DNA from: Bacteroidales bacterium
GTDB lineage: Bacteria; Bacteroidota; Bacteroidia; Bacteroidales; UBA932
Reading direction: 5' to 3'
DNA: 7,132 nt
Assembly (NCBI GenBank): GCA_017509375.1
Contig: JAFWPT010000372.1
Span: 1 to 7,132 of the forward strand
Numbering within the stretch: position 1 is the first letter of the stretch; each line of letters opens with the position of its first letter. Made by a program: the position numbers and the translations under genes. This document shows positions 1-6,577 of this stretch, piece after piece. The notes beneath the pieces were generated by a model, which searched no databases, was not told the DNA's origin, and saw only the letters and a list, made by a program, of their open reading frames with translations.

Positions 1-1775
1 CGGCCGGTAAAGGTGAAGTAATAGCGCCTCTTGAAGTTGTAGTTGAGTCTGGCGAAGGCAGCCATCTTGTCCTTTATAATCTGCTCGGTACCGGCACCAT
101 AGCTGTTTTTGTCGGTTACGGCGCCCATATTGTTCCACTTCATGGCGTCCACTATGTAGCCTTCGCCGCTGAGCGTGAAATTGTGGCTGAGGAAATGCTT
201 GTATGTCTGACCGAGAGTGATGTCAAAATGGTGGGACTTGATTTCCCGGGAATACTCCAGAGTCTGCTCGAAGTAGATGCTCTGCTCGCCGTAGTTCATT
301 CTGGTGGCCGAGCCGCCCATGGCGTCGGTCCTGGAAGGAAGGGTGGAAGGGAAATACCTGTAGCGCTGACGGTCGAACAAGTAGTAGTTGACCTTGGTCT
401 TGTATTTGAGAGGAGCGGCTATCCTCACGTTGCCTCCCAACGAGATGCTGAGCATGCTACGGTCCGTGCGGTCGGTATTCTCATTCAGACGCACGACGGC
501 ATTGGCCTGCTGGGCTGCACCGTTGCTGAGCGGGTTGTATGAATCTTTCGGGTTGATGAGCGGCGACAGGTACTGGGCTGCGTAATAGATTCCACCGCCG
601 CCTATGGCAGTGAGGAAGTTGTCTTGCAGACGGTACTGGTAACGGATGTTGGAATATACCGACAGCCAGTCGAACATCTTGTTGGTAATGTTCAGGGTTC
701 CGGTTATGTTCTGCTTGCCGCTTTTCTTGATGATACCCTGTTCATCGCTGTAGGAGAAAGCCGCATAGAACTTTTGCCGGCCCTGGAAGCCGTTCATGGA
801 GACGGAATAGTTCTGGTACGGGGCCACCCTGCTTACGTCGGCTATCCAGTCTGTACCGGGACCGTTGGTGAAGGGTGTCTTCACGGACAGGCCGCTGAGC
901 GGGGTGGTCATATCCATGGATGCGGACGTTCCGATGTGCTGGTAATACTCGTTGCGGTAGAGACCGAACTGCTCGGAATTCATCAGGTCAAGGTTGCGCG
1001 GGAGCATGGAGACGCCGGCGGTGGCATTGAAGGTGATGGCGATGTTCTGGGCGGGATCGGCCGTATCGGCACTGCCCTTGGTGGTGATGATGATTACACC
1101 GTTTGCACCGCGGGCGCCGTAGATGGACGTGGAAGATGCGTCCTTGAGCACGGAAATGGCTTCGATATCGGAAGGGTTGATGTCGCTGAGCGACGAAACC
1201 GCATCCATGACGCCGTCAACCACGATCAGAGGGTCGTTGGAGGCGGTGATGGAACGGGAACCGCGGATACGGATAACTGCGTCGGAGCCCGGCTCGCCGT
1301 CGGTGCTCGTCACTTCCATACCTGCCACACGGCCCTGGAGAGCCTGGTCCACGGAAAGCACCGGTTCGTCACGGATTTCTGCCATTTTTACGTTGGTAAC
1401 CGATCCTGTGAGGTCGGCTTTCTTGACGGCACCGTAACCGATAACCACCACATCCTCAAGACGTTGCGCCGCATCGGGCATCAAGGTTACATCGATGGTT
1501 TTCTGACCTTTGACGGGGACCACGGATTCGGCGTAACCGAGGAAATACACGGAGATATAGTCGCTGTCTTTGCACTCAAGGGTGTAGCGGCCGTTGGAGT
1601 CGGTGGTAACCGAAGAGGCCACATTGCCGTCGGGCGCTCCGGTCTTCACTACCACGATAGCACCGGGCATGGTGTCCCCGTTTTCGTCACGGATCACACC
1701 GCTGACCTTGCGGGTCTGGGCAAAGGCCGGAACGAGCAACGCCAGAGCCAGAAGGGTTGAAATCAACTTTCTCAT
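1..1775 (-). CDS. SusC-like TonB-dependent outer-membrane receptor, C-terminus beyond window
   Basis: This is the N-terminal 591 residues of a SusC/RagA-type TonB-dependent transporter, which imports oligosaccharides or other large nutrients across the outer membrane, usually with a SusD-like lipoprotein. The frame is open from the ATG at 1775 to the left edge. Residues 1-19 form a type I signal peptide (MRKLISTLLALALLVPAFA, cut before QT). Residues 22-105 resemble the carboxypeptidase-regulatory-like domain (VSGVIRDENG, then GYAESVVPV). A TonB-box/plug entry follows (LEDVVVIGYGAVKKADLTGSV, near 106-126), then plug motifs ALQGRVAGMEV (145-155) and SIYGARGANGVIIITTKG (217-234). Beta-barrel sequence runs from about 260 onward. 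Full-length relatives are about 1000 residues, so roughly 400 are missing. The start overlaps the upstream lipoprotein stop by 4 bp. The substrate cannot be told from sequence. Confidence 0.95.
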   Translation of the reverse strand, partial: MRKLISTLLALALLVPAFAQTRKVSGVIRDENGDTMPGAIVVVKTGAPDGNVASSVTTDSNGRYTLECKDSDYISVYFLGYAESVVPVKGQKTIDVTLMPDAAQRLEDVVVIGYGAVKKADLTGSVTNVKMAEIRDEPVLSVDQALQGRVAGMEVTSTDGEPGSDAVIRIRGSRSITASNDPLIVVDGVMDAVSSLSDINPSDIEAISVLKDASSTSIYGARGANGVIIITTKGSADTADPAQNIAITFNATAGVSMLPRNLDLMNSEQFGLYRNEYYQHIGTSASMDMTTPLSGLSVKTPFTNGPGTDWIADVSRVAPYQNYSVSMNGFQGRQKFYAAFSYSDEQGIIKKSGKQNITGTLNITNKMFDWLSVYSNIRYQYRLQDNFLTAIGGGGIYYAAQYLSPLINPKDSYNPLSNGAAQQANAVVRLNENTDRTDRSMLSISLGGNVRIAAPLKYKTKVNYYLFDRQRYRYFPSTLPSRTDAMGGSATRMNYGEQSIYFEQTLEYSREIKSHHFDITLGQTYKHFLSHNFTLSGEGYIVDAMKWNNMGAVTDKNSYGAGTEQIIKDKMAAFARLNYNFKRRYYFTFTG

Positions 1776-2656
1776 ATCCAATCGACCTCCTCCTCGTATT
1801 CGAAATCTTCCTCGTCGTAAATCACGCCCATTTCAGCCTCCGTGACCCTGTAGGCCGCGAAATTGTCGATATGCACGAATACCTGGTCGTCGTTGGCGGT
1901 GCTGAAAGTGAAGTGCGTCTTGGCACTCATGCGTTCACCGTTGCCTACCAGGAGAAGATACTTGAGATTGTTCTTCTCCGGGGCGGTGCCGATTGGCACG
2001 TTGACCCTGTAGGTAGTGAAGCCGGTGTCGTAGAACATGCCGCCTGAAACGGTCACGTCGAGGGTGATATTCTTGCTCAGGAACTCATTGTCCGTCTCCG
2101 CCCAGGCATTGAACGAAATGTAGTCGAAATAGTCGCTGTTGAACGACGGATATTCCTCCGTGGTGTAGGTCTGCTTACCGCTGATGGTAATGCATTCGCC
2201 CGGCTCCCCGGAGAAATCTTCCATGAATTTCTGCGAGTAACCCTGCCTGACGGAAAGGAATTTGCCCAGCGACTGGGACGGGCAGGAGAAACTGAGTTTA
2301 CCCTCGCGGCGGTCCAGCGAATTGAGAGTCAGGATAGAGGCCGCGTCGTAAGTGACCACGGTGTGGCCCGGCTCAACCTCTTCTACCGACTTGATCTGGA
2401 ACCATTCGTCATCCGATGCCGACTGGCTAACAAGGTACTTCCATTGCAACTCCACGTTGGACAGGACATGTATCTTCCCGTCCTGGACTCCGTCGAACGG
2501 AATCTGGATGTCGTTCACGGTCTTTTCCGCCGAAGTCTCATACACCGTGATGAACTCGCTCCGGGGCGGGACCTGAACTTCGTCGTTCTTGGCGCAGGAG
2601 CACAGAACGACGGCCAGAGAGGCAAAAAGCAGCAGCAAAGTTGTTTTTCTGTCCAT
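1772..2656 (-). CDS. Lipoprotein with BACON-like N-terminal region and acidic C-terminal tail
   Basis: This 294-residue predicted lipoprotein has a hydrophobic signal (TLLLLFASLAVVL) and lipobox LCSC, with lipidation expected at Cys21. The next residues, AKNDE, are acidic and weakly resemble the export signals of surface lipoproteins in this phylum, so surface exposure is possible (inference). Residues about 30-140 look like a BACON-type beta-sandwich, ending in RREGKLSFS followed by FLSVRQG, the usual 'R.G...V.Q' close. BACON modules are often linked to carbohydrate or mucin binding. Residues about 145-275 are beta-rich and I do not recognise them. The C-terminus is strongly acidic (DEEDFEYEEEVDWI). 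The gene starts 7 bp after the EEP gene and overlaps susC by ATGA, so it probably acts with the receptor, perhaps in glycan capture. BACON is a by-eye call. Confidence 0.85.
   Translation of the reverse strand: MDRKTTLLLLFASLAVVLCSCAKNDEVQVPPRSEFITVYETSAEKTVNDIQIPFDGVQDGKIHVLSNVELQWKYLVSQSASDDEWFQIKSVEEVEPGHTVVTYDAASILTLNSLDRREGKLSFSCPSQSLGKFLSVRQGYSQKFMEDFSGEPGECITISGKQTYTTEEYPSFNSDYFDYISFNAWAETDNEFLSKNITLDVTVSGGMFYDTGFTTYRVNVPIGTAPEKNNLKYLLLVGNGERMSAKTHFTFSTANDDQVFVHIDNFAAYRVTEAEMGVIYDEEDFEYEEEVDWI
1785..1794 (-). promoter_or_regulatory. Strong Shine-Dalgarno-like site for the susC-like gene
   Basis: The minus strand reads AGGAGGAGGT, ending 9 nt before the susC-like ATG at 1775. It lies inside the last codons of the lipoprotein gene, where consecutive GAG/GTC codons encode EEEV. 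Bacteroidota genes seldom use Shine-Dalgarno pairing, so such an extended match next to a stop/start overlap is unusual. It also supports the chosen start. It may simply be a by-product of the glutamate-rich tail. Confidence 0.5.
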
Positions 2657-2663
2657 ATTGATG

Positions 2664-3689
2664 CTATTTCATTTTTGACAGTTTGAAATCCGCGATGATG
2701 GGATAGTGATCCGAAGGGATATAGAATGTGCTGACGCCCGAATGTTCTCGTTTGGTGTACGAATCCGGCTGGGTGTAAACATCTTCGCAAGCCTTGAGCA
2801 TAGGCTTGGAAACGTACAGGTAGTCTATCCTCAAGTTACCGCAGGTAGGCATGAAATCATCCGGATAGCACTCTTTTACCAGGTCGAAGAACGGAGACTG
2901 GAAAATCATGTAGTCCTGGGTTGTAAATCCAAGCGACGCATTGTTCCACTTGTACTTCCAATTATCCTTGCGGCTGTATGAGTTATAGTCTCCCGCCATT
3001 ATCCAAAGCTCCTTATCCGGGTTCTTTGTCTTGCGTACCGTATGGTCCAGAATGCACGTAAGTTCCTTGACGCGATGCAGTTCGCCCTCATACCTTTCCT
3101 CGCTGGCCTTCCGCTGGTCATAGGGCACTCCATAGCCGTATTTGCCGTGCTTGAGATGGACAGGCACAATGTTGAGAGGCTTCTCCACTCCATCCACATG
3201 CACCTGATACCATCCGGCGTAATTCACCACCACAGTGTCCGGCTTGTGCCCCCAGACGATGGCTATGCTGTCTATGGGGTACCGTGAGGTGATGGCATCC
3301 GGATAGTTCGTGAGGCCGAAAGGAGTCGAAGTGGATGGGCGGCGAGGCGTAACAAAGTGATATTGATGCCCCCACCTGGCACAAAGCTCTCCCCAGTGAG
3401 CGGGAAGATAGCGCTCCTCGTTCGGCATATGCGTCGACGTCCCGTCGTAATAAATCTGAGCAGCCTCGCAAAAGATACAGATATCCGGGTCTTTAGATTT
3501 TATCCAATCCACAAAGGCTTGATAGTGATCCGGCTGACCGGCCCACATTCCGTTCTGGATGTTCCAATAGAGAATCCTGAGCGTCTTCTTGGGAGCATCT
3601 TTCTTGTCCGCAGAATGCCCCGGGCCCTCAGCGAAGGAGGGCAAAGCGAACAGAATTGCAGACAAAAGGAGGACAAGGAATTTTTTCAT
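2664..3689 (-). CDS. Exported endonuclease/exonuclease/phosphatase (EEP) family hydrolase
   Basis: This 341-residue protein belongs to the DNase I-like EEP fold, whose members cleave phosphodiesters or phosphomonoesters with a divalent metal (DNases, sphingomyelinases, inositol phosphatases). A type I signal peptide (MKKFLVLLLSAILFALPSFA, cut before EGP) predicts export. All family motifs are present in order: WNIQN (N43), FCEA (E75), PVHLKH (H178), MAGDYNS (D234, N236), RIDYLYV (D289) and PSDHYPI (D327, H328). It is therefore likely active. The length is normal for a single-domain secreted EEP. It is the first gene of the block that also encodes the lipoprotein and susC-like receptor. I infer that it removes phosphate, or cleaves a phosphodiester, on the substrate or a breakdown product. 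Nucleic acid, phospholipid head groups and phosphorylated glycans are all possible, and sequence alone does not choose. Confidence 0.92.
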   Translation of the reverse strand: MKKFLVLLLSAILFALPSFAEGPGHSADKKDAPKKTLRILYWNIQNGMWAGQPDHYQAFVDWIKSKDPDICIFCEAAQIYYDGTSTHMPNEERYLPAHWGELCARWGHQYHFVTPRRPSTSTPFGLTNYPDAITSRYPIDSIAIVWGHKPDTVVVNYAGWYQVHVDGVEKPLNIVPVHLKHGKYGYGVPYDQRKASEERYEGELHRVKELTCILDHTVRKTKNPDKELWIMAGDYNSYSRKDNWKYKWNNASLGFTTQDYMIFQSPFFDLVKECYPDDFMPTCGNLRIDYLYVSKPMLKACEDVYTQPDSYTKREHSGVSTFYIPSDHYPIIADFKLSKMK

Positions 3690-3712
3690 GGCTCGCGCGC
3701 GTTATTTTTTTA

Positions 3713-3743
3713 GCAATGTAAGCAGTTTGCTCTCAAAAAACAA
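3713..3743 (-). promoter_or_regulatory. Tentative Bacteroidota-type promoter for the EEP-lipoprotein-susC operon
   Basis: On the minus strand a TTG (3743-3741) is followed after 20 nt by TACATTGC (3720-3713), an imperfect match to the TAnnTTTG -7 element. The spacing fits the 19-21 nt rule. Transcription would start near 3707, giving a leader of about 18 nt before the ATG at 3689. The -7 element departs from consensus at two positions, so this is only the best candidate found in the gap. Confidence 0.3.
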
Positions 3744-3778
3744 CTATTTGCAAGCTCAAAGGAAATTATCTGCAGTTT
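3722..3778. repeat. Short direct repeat GCAGTTT, two copies 50 bp apart
   Basis: GCAGTTT occurs at 3722-3728 and again at 3772-3778, exactly 50 bp apart, close to five helical turns. The first copy sits inside the small dyad AGCAGTTTGCT (3721-3731), next to the tentative -7 box. The spacing would suit two regulator half-sites, but a 7-mer pair in A+T-rich DNA could be chance. Confidence 0.25.
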
Positions 3779-3862
3779 AGGGAACTCGTAAATATTTATT
3801 TATAAACATATTAACTTGTTTCCATTTTGCTTTTTAAGGAAATGGTTTTTTGTTTCCCAAAA

Positions 3863-5455
3863 TCAAATTTCAGCCAATTTTCCGGCAAATTGGTCTTTTG
3901 GGATGAGTAGCTTGGAGTTGAGTTCCGAACGCTTGTTATAAACGGTTTTGATGGAGCAATGAAGCAGTTCGGATATCTTGGAACTGTCGGTAATGCCAAG
4001 TTTGATAATAGCAAAAATACGAAGTTCAGTATTCAGTAGTTCGCCGGATTTCAGGGTGATTTGACATTCCGGTCTGAGCATTGAATTGAAGTCCTGGACG
4101 AAATTTGGGAAGATGTCCAGAAACGCGCTGTCGAAGTTATGGTACATTTGTTTCAACTCCTCGTTGGTGATATCCTTGGAGGGGTCGGTCAGGTCAAGCA
4201 CATACTTGGTATTGCCCTTGCGGGTGTTAGTGTTGATTTTGGCCCGCAACGCCATAAGACGGGCGATATATGTGGAGTACAGTTCAAAGAATCCCAGCAC
4301 ATATCGGTTTGCCGTCTTGCCGGAGCGCGCCAGTTTATCGTTGAGCAAGACTATTTTATCCCTGGAGCGAACGACTATAACAGTGATAAACAACAACAGC
4401 AGGGACATAAACACAATGAGTATCAGACCTATCTGTACACGACGTTTCTGGCGCGCCAACATAGCGGCATAGTTCTCGTTGATACGGATACTTGCTTCCA
4501 CACCGTTCAGCAAGCGGTACCTGCTGCCCAGCCTTATCATTGTGGAGTAATAATAGTCGGATACCCGCTTTGCGTCGTCCAGGCGGCCAAGGCTCGTAAG
4601 ATAATTCTCCACATAGCGCAGAGATGCAATATTCTGGTTGGCGCTGGTGAGGTCAAGTATTGCCGATTTCAACAAGTAATCGACATTCTCCTCAATCGGG
4701 CGCTTCATGTAGTATGTATAAATGATGAAACGGTCGTAATAGACCAGGGCCAGACGCTCGTTCCTGGTTGCTATTGCGGTGTCCAGACGTTCCTGGTTGA
4801 TGGCCAGCGCCTGTTCAAAAGCACCTTCCCTGGCATACCTTCTCTCCTTTTCCCGAAGTGCCGTATGAGAGTTTTCAGGCAACAGAGAAAGCAAGGTGTC
4901 CCGATAGTTAACATAAATGGACACGAACTCCTTGCGGAGCGCAGGCTTGGAGTCCAACACTTGATAAGAATCGTGGTAAAGAGTACGTAGAGCCTGATAG
5001 TATCGAAGGACATTGTCACTGCTCAACGAGTCGCGTTTTATGGTATTTATGATCCGCGACCCTTCGAAAAAGAGCCCGTTGTTGATGAGCGTGGTGCTTT
5101 TCATCAAGTTGATTTTGTCCTGCAAGTCTTTGTCGCCTGACTTTTCGGCCAGTTCCAAGGCCTTGTCGAGATATACGATGCATGAATCCGATTCGAAATT
5201 CATATAATCAACGGCAAAAGAAATATAGGCATCAATCTTCTCTTTGCTATCCGACGGAATCTTCTCAATCTTTTTGCGAGTATCCGACAACTTGGCTTCG
5301 TAACGGGAAATGTAGATATCGACACTGTCGAGACGGGACATAAGATCTGTCAAAAGAGGATTTTCCGTCGGTTCGCTTTGATTGAAACAGGCGCAGGCAA
5401 AGAGTCCTGAAAGAAGAATCAGGAAGCAGTTCAACGTGCGATTCTTGTATCCCAT
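3863..5455 (-). CDS. DUF6377-like membrane-spanning transcriptional regulator with TPR-like sensor
   Basis: This 530-residue protein looks like a one-component regulator spanning the inner membrane. The N-terminus has a signal/lipobox-like segment (LILLSGLFACAC; Cys21 or Cys23 could be lipidated). Residues about 30-335 are alpha-helical with TPR-like repeats, such as AVDYMNFESDSCIVYLDKAL and REGAFEQALAINQERLD, and should be periplasmic. One hydrophobic span (IGLILIVFMSLLLLFITVIVV, about 342-362) followed by RSRDK places the rest in the cytoplasm. Residues about 378-530 match the pattern I know from DUF6377 proteins. They end with ELRIFAIIKLGITDSSKISELL then CSIKTVYNKRSELNSKL (about 478-515), a LuxR-like helix-turn-helix. 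It lies immediately upstream of the EEP-lipoprotein-susC operon on the same strand, so it probably senses a periplasmic ligand and controls that operon. The family name is from memory of its signature; the layout is visible. Confidence 0.88.
   Translation of the reverse strand: MGYKNRTLNCFLILLSGLFACACFNQSEPTENPLLTDLMSRLDSVDIYISRYEAKLSDTRKKIEKIPSDSKEKIDAYISFAVDYMNFESDSCIVYLDKALELAEKSGDKDLQDKINLMKSTTLINNGLFFEGSRIINTIKRDSLSSDNVLRYYQALRTLYHDSYQVLDSKPALRKEFVSIYVNYRDTLLSLLPENSHTALREKERRYAREGAFEQALAINQERLDTAIATRNERLALVYYDRFIIYTYYMKRPIEENVDYLLKSAILDLTSANQNIASLRYVENYLTSLGRLDDAKRVSDYYYSTMIRLGSRYRLLNGVEASIRINENYAAMLARQKRRVQIGLILIVFMSLLLLFITVIVVRSRDKIVLLNDKLARSGKTANRYVLGFFELYSTYIARLMALRAKINTNTRKGNTKYVLDLTDPSKDITNEELKQMYHNFDSAFLDIFPNFVQDFNSMLRPECQITLKSGELLNTELRIFAIIKLGITDSSKISELLHCSIKTVYNKRSELNSKLLIPKDQFAGKLAEI
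3874..3893. repeat. Near-perfect 20-bp palindrome at the 3' end of the regulator gene
   Basis: Arms CCAATTT and AAATTGG (7 bp each) flank a 6-nt centre that itself contains CCGG, giving 18 of 20 symmetric positions. It lies just before the regulator stop codon, over the codons for QFAGKLA. In RNA it could form a weak hairpin. No adjacent U-run supports a terminator, so it may be a binding site, a processing site or chance. Confidence 0.35.
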
Positions 5456-5477
5456 GATCTTACTGTTTAACGGGAAT

Positions 5478-5485
5478 CAAATGTA
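5478..5485 (-). promoter_or_regulatory. Exact -7 box TACATTTG for the regulator gene
   Basis: The minus strand reads TACATTTG, an exact TAnnTTTG Bacteroidota -7 element. Transcription would begin near 5472, about 17 nt before the regulator ATG at 5455. No TTTG is seen 19-21 nt upstream; that place overlaps the divergent promoter. Such a lone -7 box may need an activator. Confidence 0.5.
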
Positions 5486-5497
5486 CAAAATATTTTG
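5486..5497. promoter_or_regulatory. Perfect 12-bp palindrome between the divergent promoters (possible operator)
   Basis: CAAAATATTTTG is its own reverse complement. It directly abuts the minus-strand -7 box (5478-5485) and ends 2 nt before the plus-strand -7 box (5500-5507). A dimeric regulator bound here could affect both promoters. A+T-rich palindromes arise readily by chance, so function is inferred from position only. Confidence 0.4.
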
Positions 5498-5499
5498 AT

Positions 5500-5507
5500 T
5501 ATCTTTG
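5500..5507 (+). promoter_or_regulatory. Exact -7 box TATCTTTG for the thioredoxin-like lipoprotein-thyA unit
   Basis: TATCTTTG matches TAnnTTTG exactly. With the usual spacing, transcription would start around 5512-5514, only a few nucleotides before the ATG at 5516, giving a nearly leaderless mRNA. This argues against the upstream in-frame TTG at 5495, which lies before the predicted start site. No -33 TTTG is visible at the right distance. Confidence 0.5.
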
Positions 5508-5515
5508 TCTTGGAT

Positions 5516-6577
5516 ATGAAAACGAAATACATCATTGTTTTAACCGCACTGCTCCTGCTGTGTGCCTGCAACGGTCCGTCCGGAGGGAACAATGCCTCCG
5601 GAGGCGGCAACGGGAGCGAAAAGCACAGCTTGCCAGGCACCACCGCCACGGCAAACACGGTAGCGGAACCCGCCGGGAAGTTTCCAATGGTATCGGTACC
5701 AAGCGTTTACGATGACAACCCCGACAATGCCATGGATTATATGCTCGAGCACTATTGGGACGCTTTCTTCAAGGGAAGCGGCAGCACGACGCCGAATTCC
5801 ATTCTGGGCGTGGCCGACGGCGAGTTCGAACAAGCTCTTTCCAACTATATAGAAATCCTCCGGATGATGAAGGTCAAGGCTACGCCGGACCAGCCTGCAC
5901 CGTTCAAGAAAGCCACGGCAAGCATACGCAACTTCTTCGGCAAACTGGAAGCCCGGCAGCTTGCCGACACCAGCGCCAAGACCTACCTCAGGACGACCGA
6001 GAAAGTATCCAGTTACCTTTTCGACCCGAACTCCCCCATGAGGGATGAAGACTTCTACCTGCCCTTCGTAGAGGGGATGCTGAAGAGCCCATGCACCCGG
6101 GAAGACATGCGAAACGCCTTCCGCTATGAGGCCTCCCAATGCCGCAGGAACGGATTCGGCCAGACTGCGGCCGACTTCAGCTTCAAGGATGCAAGAGGCA
6201 ACAAAGGAAGCCTTCACGGCATACGCGCAGACTACACCATGCTGTTCTTCAGCAATCCCGGCTGCAATTCCTGCAAGGAAATAATCAGCGAAATCAACAG
6301 CTGCGGCTGCATTTCCCCCATGATTGCCGACAAGCGCCTGGCCATAGTGAACATCTACATAGACGAAGAGGTGCAGAAATGGCGCGATTACTTGCCAAAT
6401 TACCCAAAAAGCTGGATAAACGGCTACGATTACACCTTCATGCTCAGGGACTCCCAGGATTACGACATCCGCGCCATACCTTCACTGTACCTCCTGGACA
6501 GCAAGAAGCGCGTGCTTATGAAAGACGCTCCGACGCACAATGTCCTGGCCTACCTTGAAAACATTTACGCACAATGA
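5516..6577 (+). CDS. Thioredoxin-like lipoprotein with DUF5106-like N-terminal half
   Basis: This 353-residue predicted periplasmic lipoprotein starts at [18 protein letters not shown], with lipobox LCAC and lipidation at Cys18. A Gly/Asn/Ser-rich linker follows (about 20-50) with no acidic surface-export signal, so it probably faces the periplasm. Residues about 55-215 are helical and resemble the DUF5106 region found before thioredoxin domains in this phylum. Residues about 217-350 form a thioredoxin-like fold: [13 protein letters not shown] carries the redox pair C250/C253, and [10 protein letters not shown] carries the cis-proline P322. A further CGC pair (C263, C265) follows shortly after. 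A role in thiol-disulfide exchange is likely; the partner is unknown. I chose the ATG at 5516 over a TTG at 5495 because the signal peptide begins there and a -7 box lies just upstream. The stop overlaps the thyA start by ATGA. Confidence 0.9.
   Translation: MKTKYIIVLTALLLLCACNGPSGGNNASGGGNGSEKHSLPGTTATANTVAEPAGKFPMVSVPSVYDDNPDNAMDYMLEHYWDAFFKGSGSTTPNSILGVADGEFEQALSNYIEILRMMKVKATPDQPAPFKKATASIRNFFGKLEARQLADTSAKTYLRTTEKVSSYLFDPNSPMRDEDFYLPFVEGMLKSPCTREDMRNAFRYEASQCRRNGFGQTAADFSFKDARGNKGSLHGIRADYTMLFFSNPGCNSCKEIISEINSCGCISPMIADKRLAIVNIYIDEEVQKWRDYLPNYPKSWINGYDYTFMLRDSQDYDIRAIPSLYLLDSKKRVLMKDAPTHNVLAYLENIYAQ
5594..5605. repeat. Perfect 12-bp GC-rich palindrome in the lipoprotein linker codons
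   Basis: GCCTCCGGAGGC is self-complementary and lies within the codons for the Gly/Ser-rich linker just after the lipidated cysteine. TCCGGAGG also occurs at 5579-5586 and 5597-5604, 18 bp apart. The repetition matches the low-complexity peptide ([13 protein letters not shown]) and most likely reflects linker slippage rather than a regulatory role. Confidence 0.4.

Larger units (their letters stand above)
3690..3862. other. A+T-rich intergenic control region between regulator and EEP operon
   Basis: This 173-bp gap lies between the regulator stop and the EEP start, both on the minus strand. It is much richer in A+T than the flanking genes, apart from a GC-alternating run (GCGCGCG) just before the EEP start. 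I see no convincing ORF and no classical minus-strand terminator (GC stem plus U-run) for the regulator, so read-through is possible. It holds the tentative operon promoter and a 7-bp direct repeat, and is the natural place for regulator binding. Confidence 0.6.

Noticed and set aside
624..1760. Long plus-strand open frame of 378 codons opposite the susC-like gene
   Set aside because: The predicted protein is rich in Gly, Val, His and Asp with no domain or signal. It lies entirely antisense to a clear receptor frame with signal, plug and barrel motifs, so it is a codon-bias shadow.
3690..3862. Small protein or RNA gene in the gap between regulator and EEP gene
   Set aside because: I found no open frame with a plausible start and signal, no tRNA-like fold and no GC-stem plus U-run structure on the minus strand.
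4139..4990. Plus-strand open frame of 283 codons opposite the regulator gene
   Set aside because: It shows no recognisable domain and no -7 box just upstream, and the opposite strand encodes a full TPR-TM-HTH protein.
5495..5515. Upstream TTG start for the thioredoxin-like lipoprotein, adding seven residues
   Set aside because: It would overlap the -7 box and precede the predicted transcription start. The signal peptide begins cleanly at the ATG at 5516.
5540..6217. Minus-strand open frame of 225 codons opposite the thioredoxin-like lipoprotein
   Set aside because: The composition is shadow-like and it lies fully antisense to a gene with lipobox, CxxC and cis-Pro.
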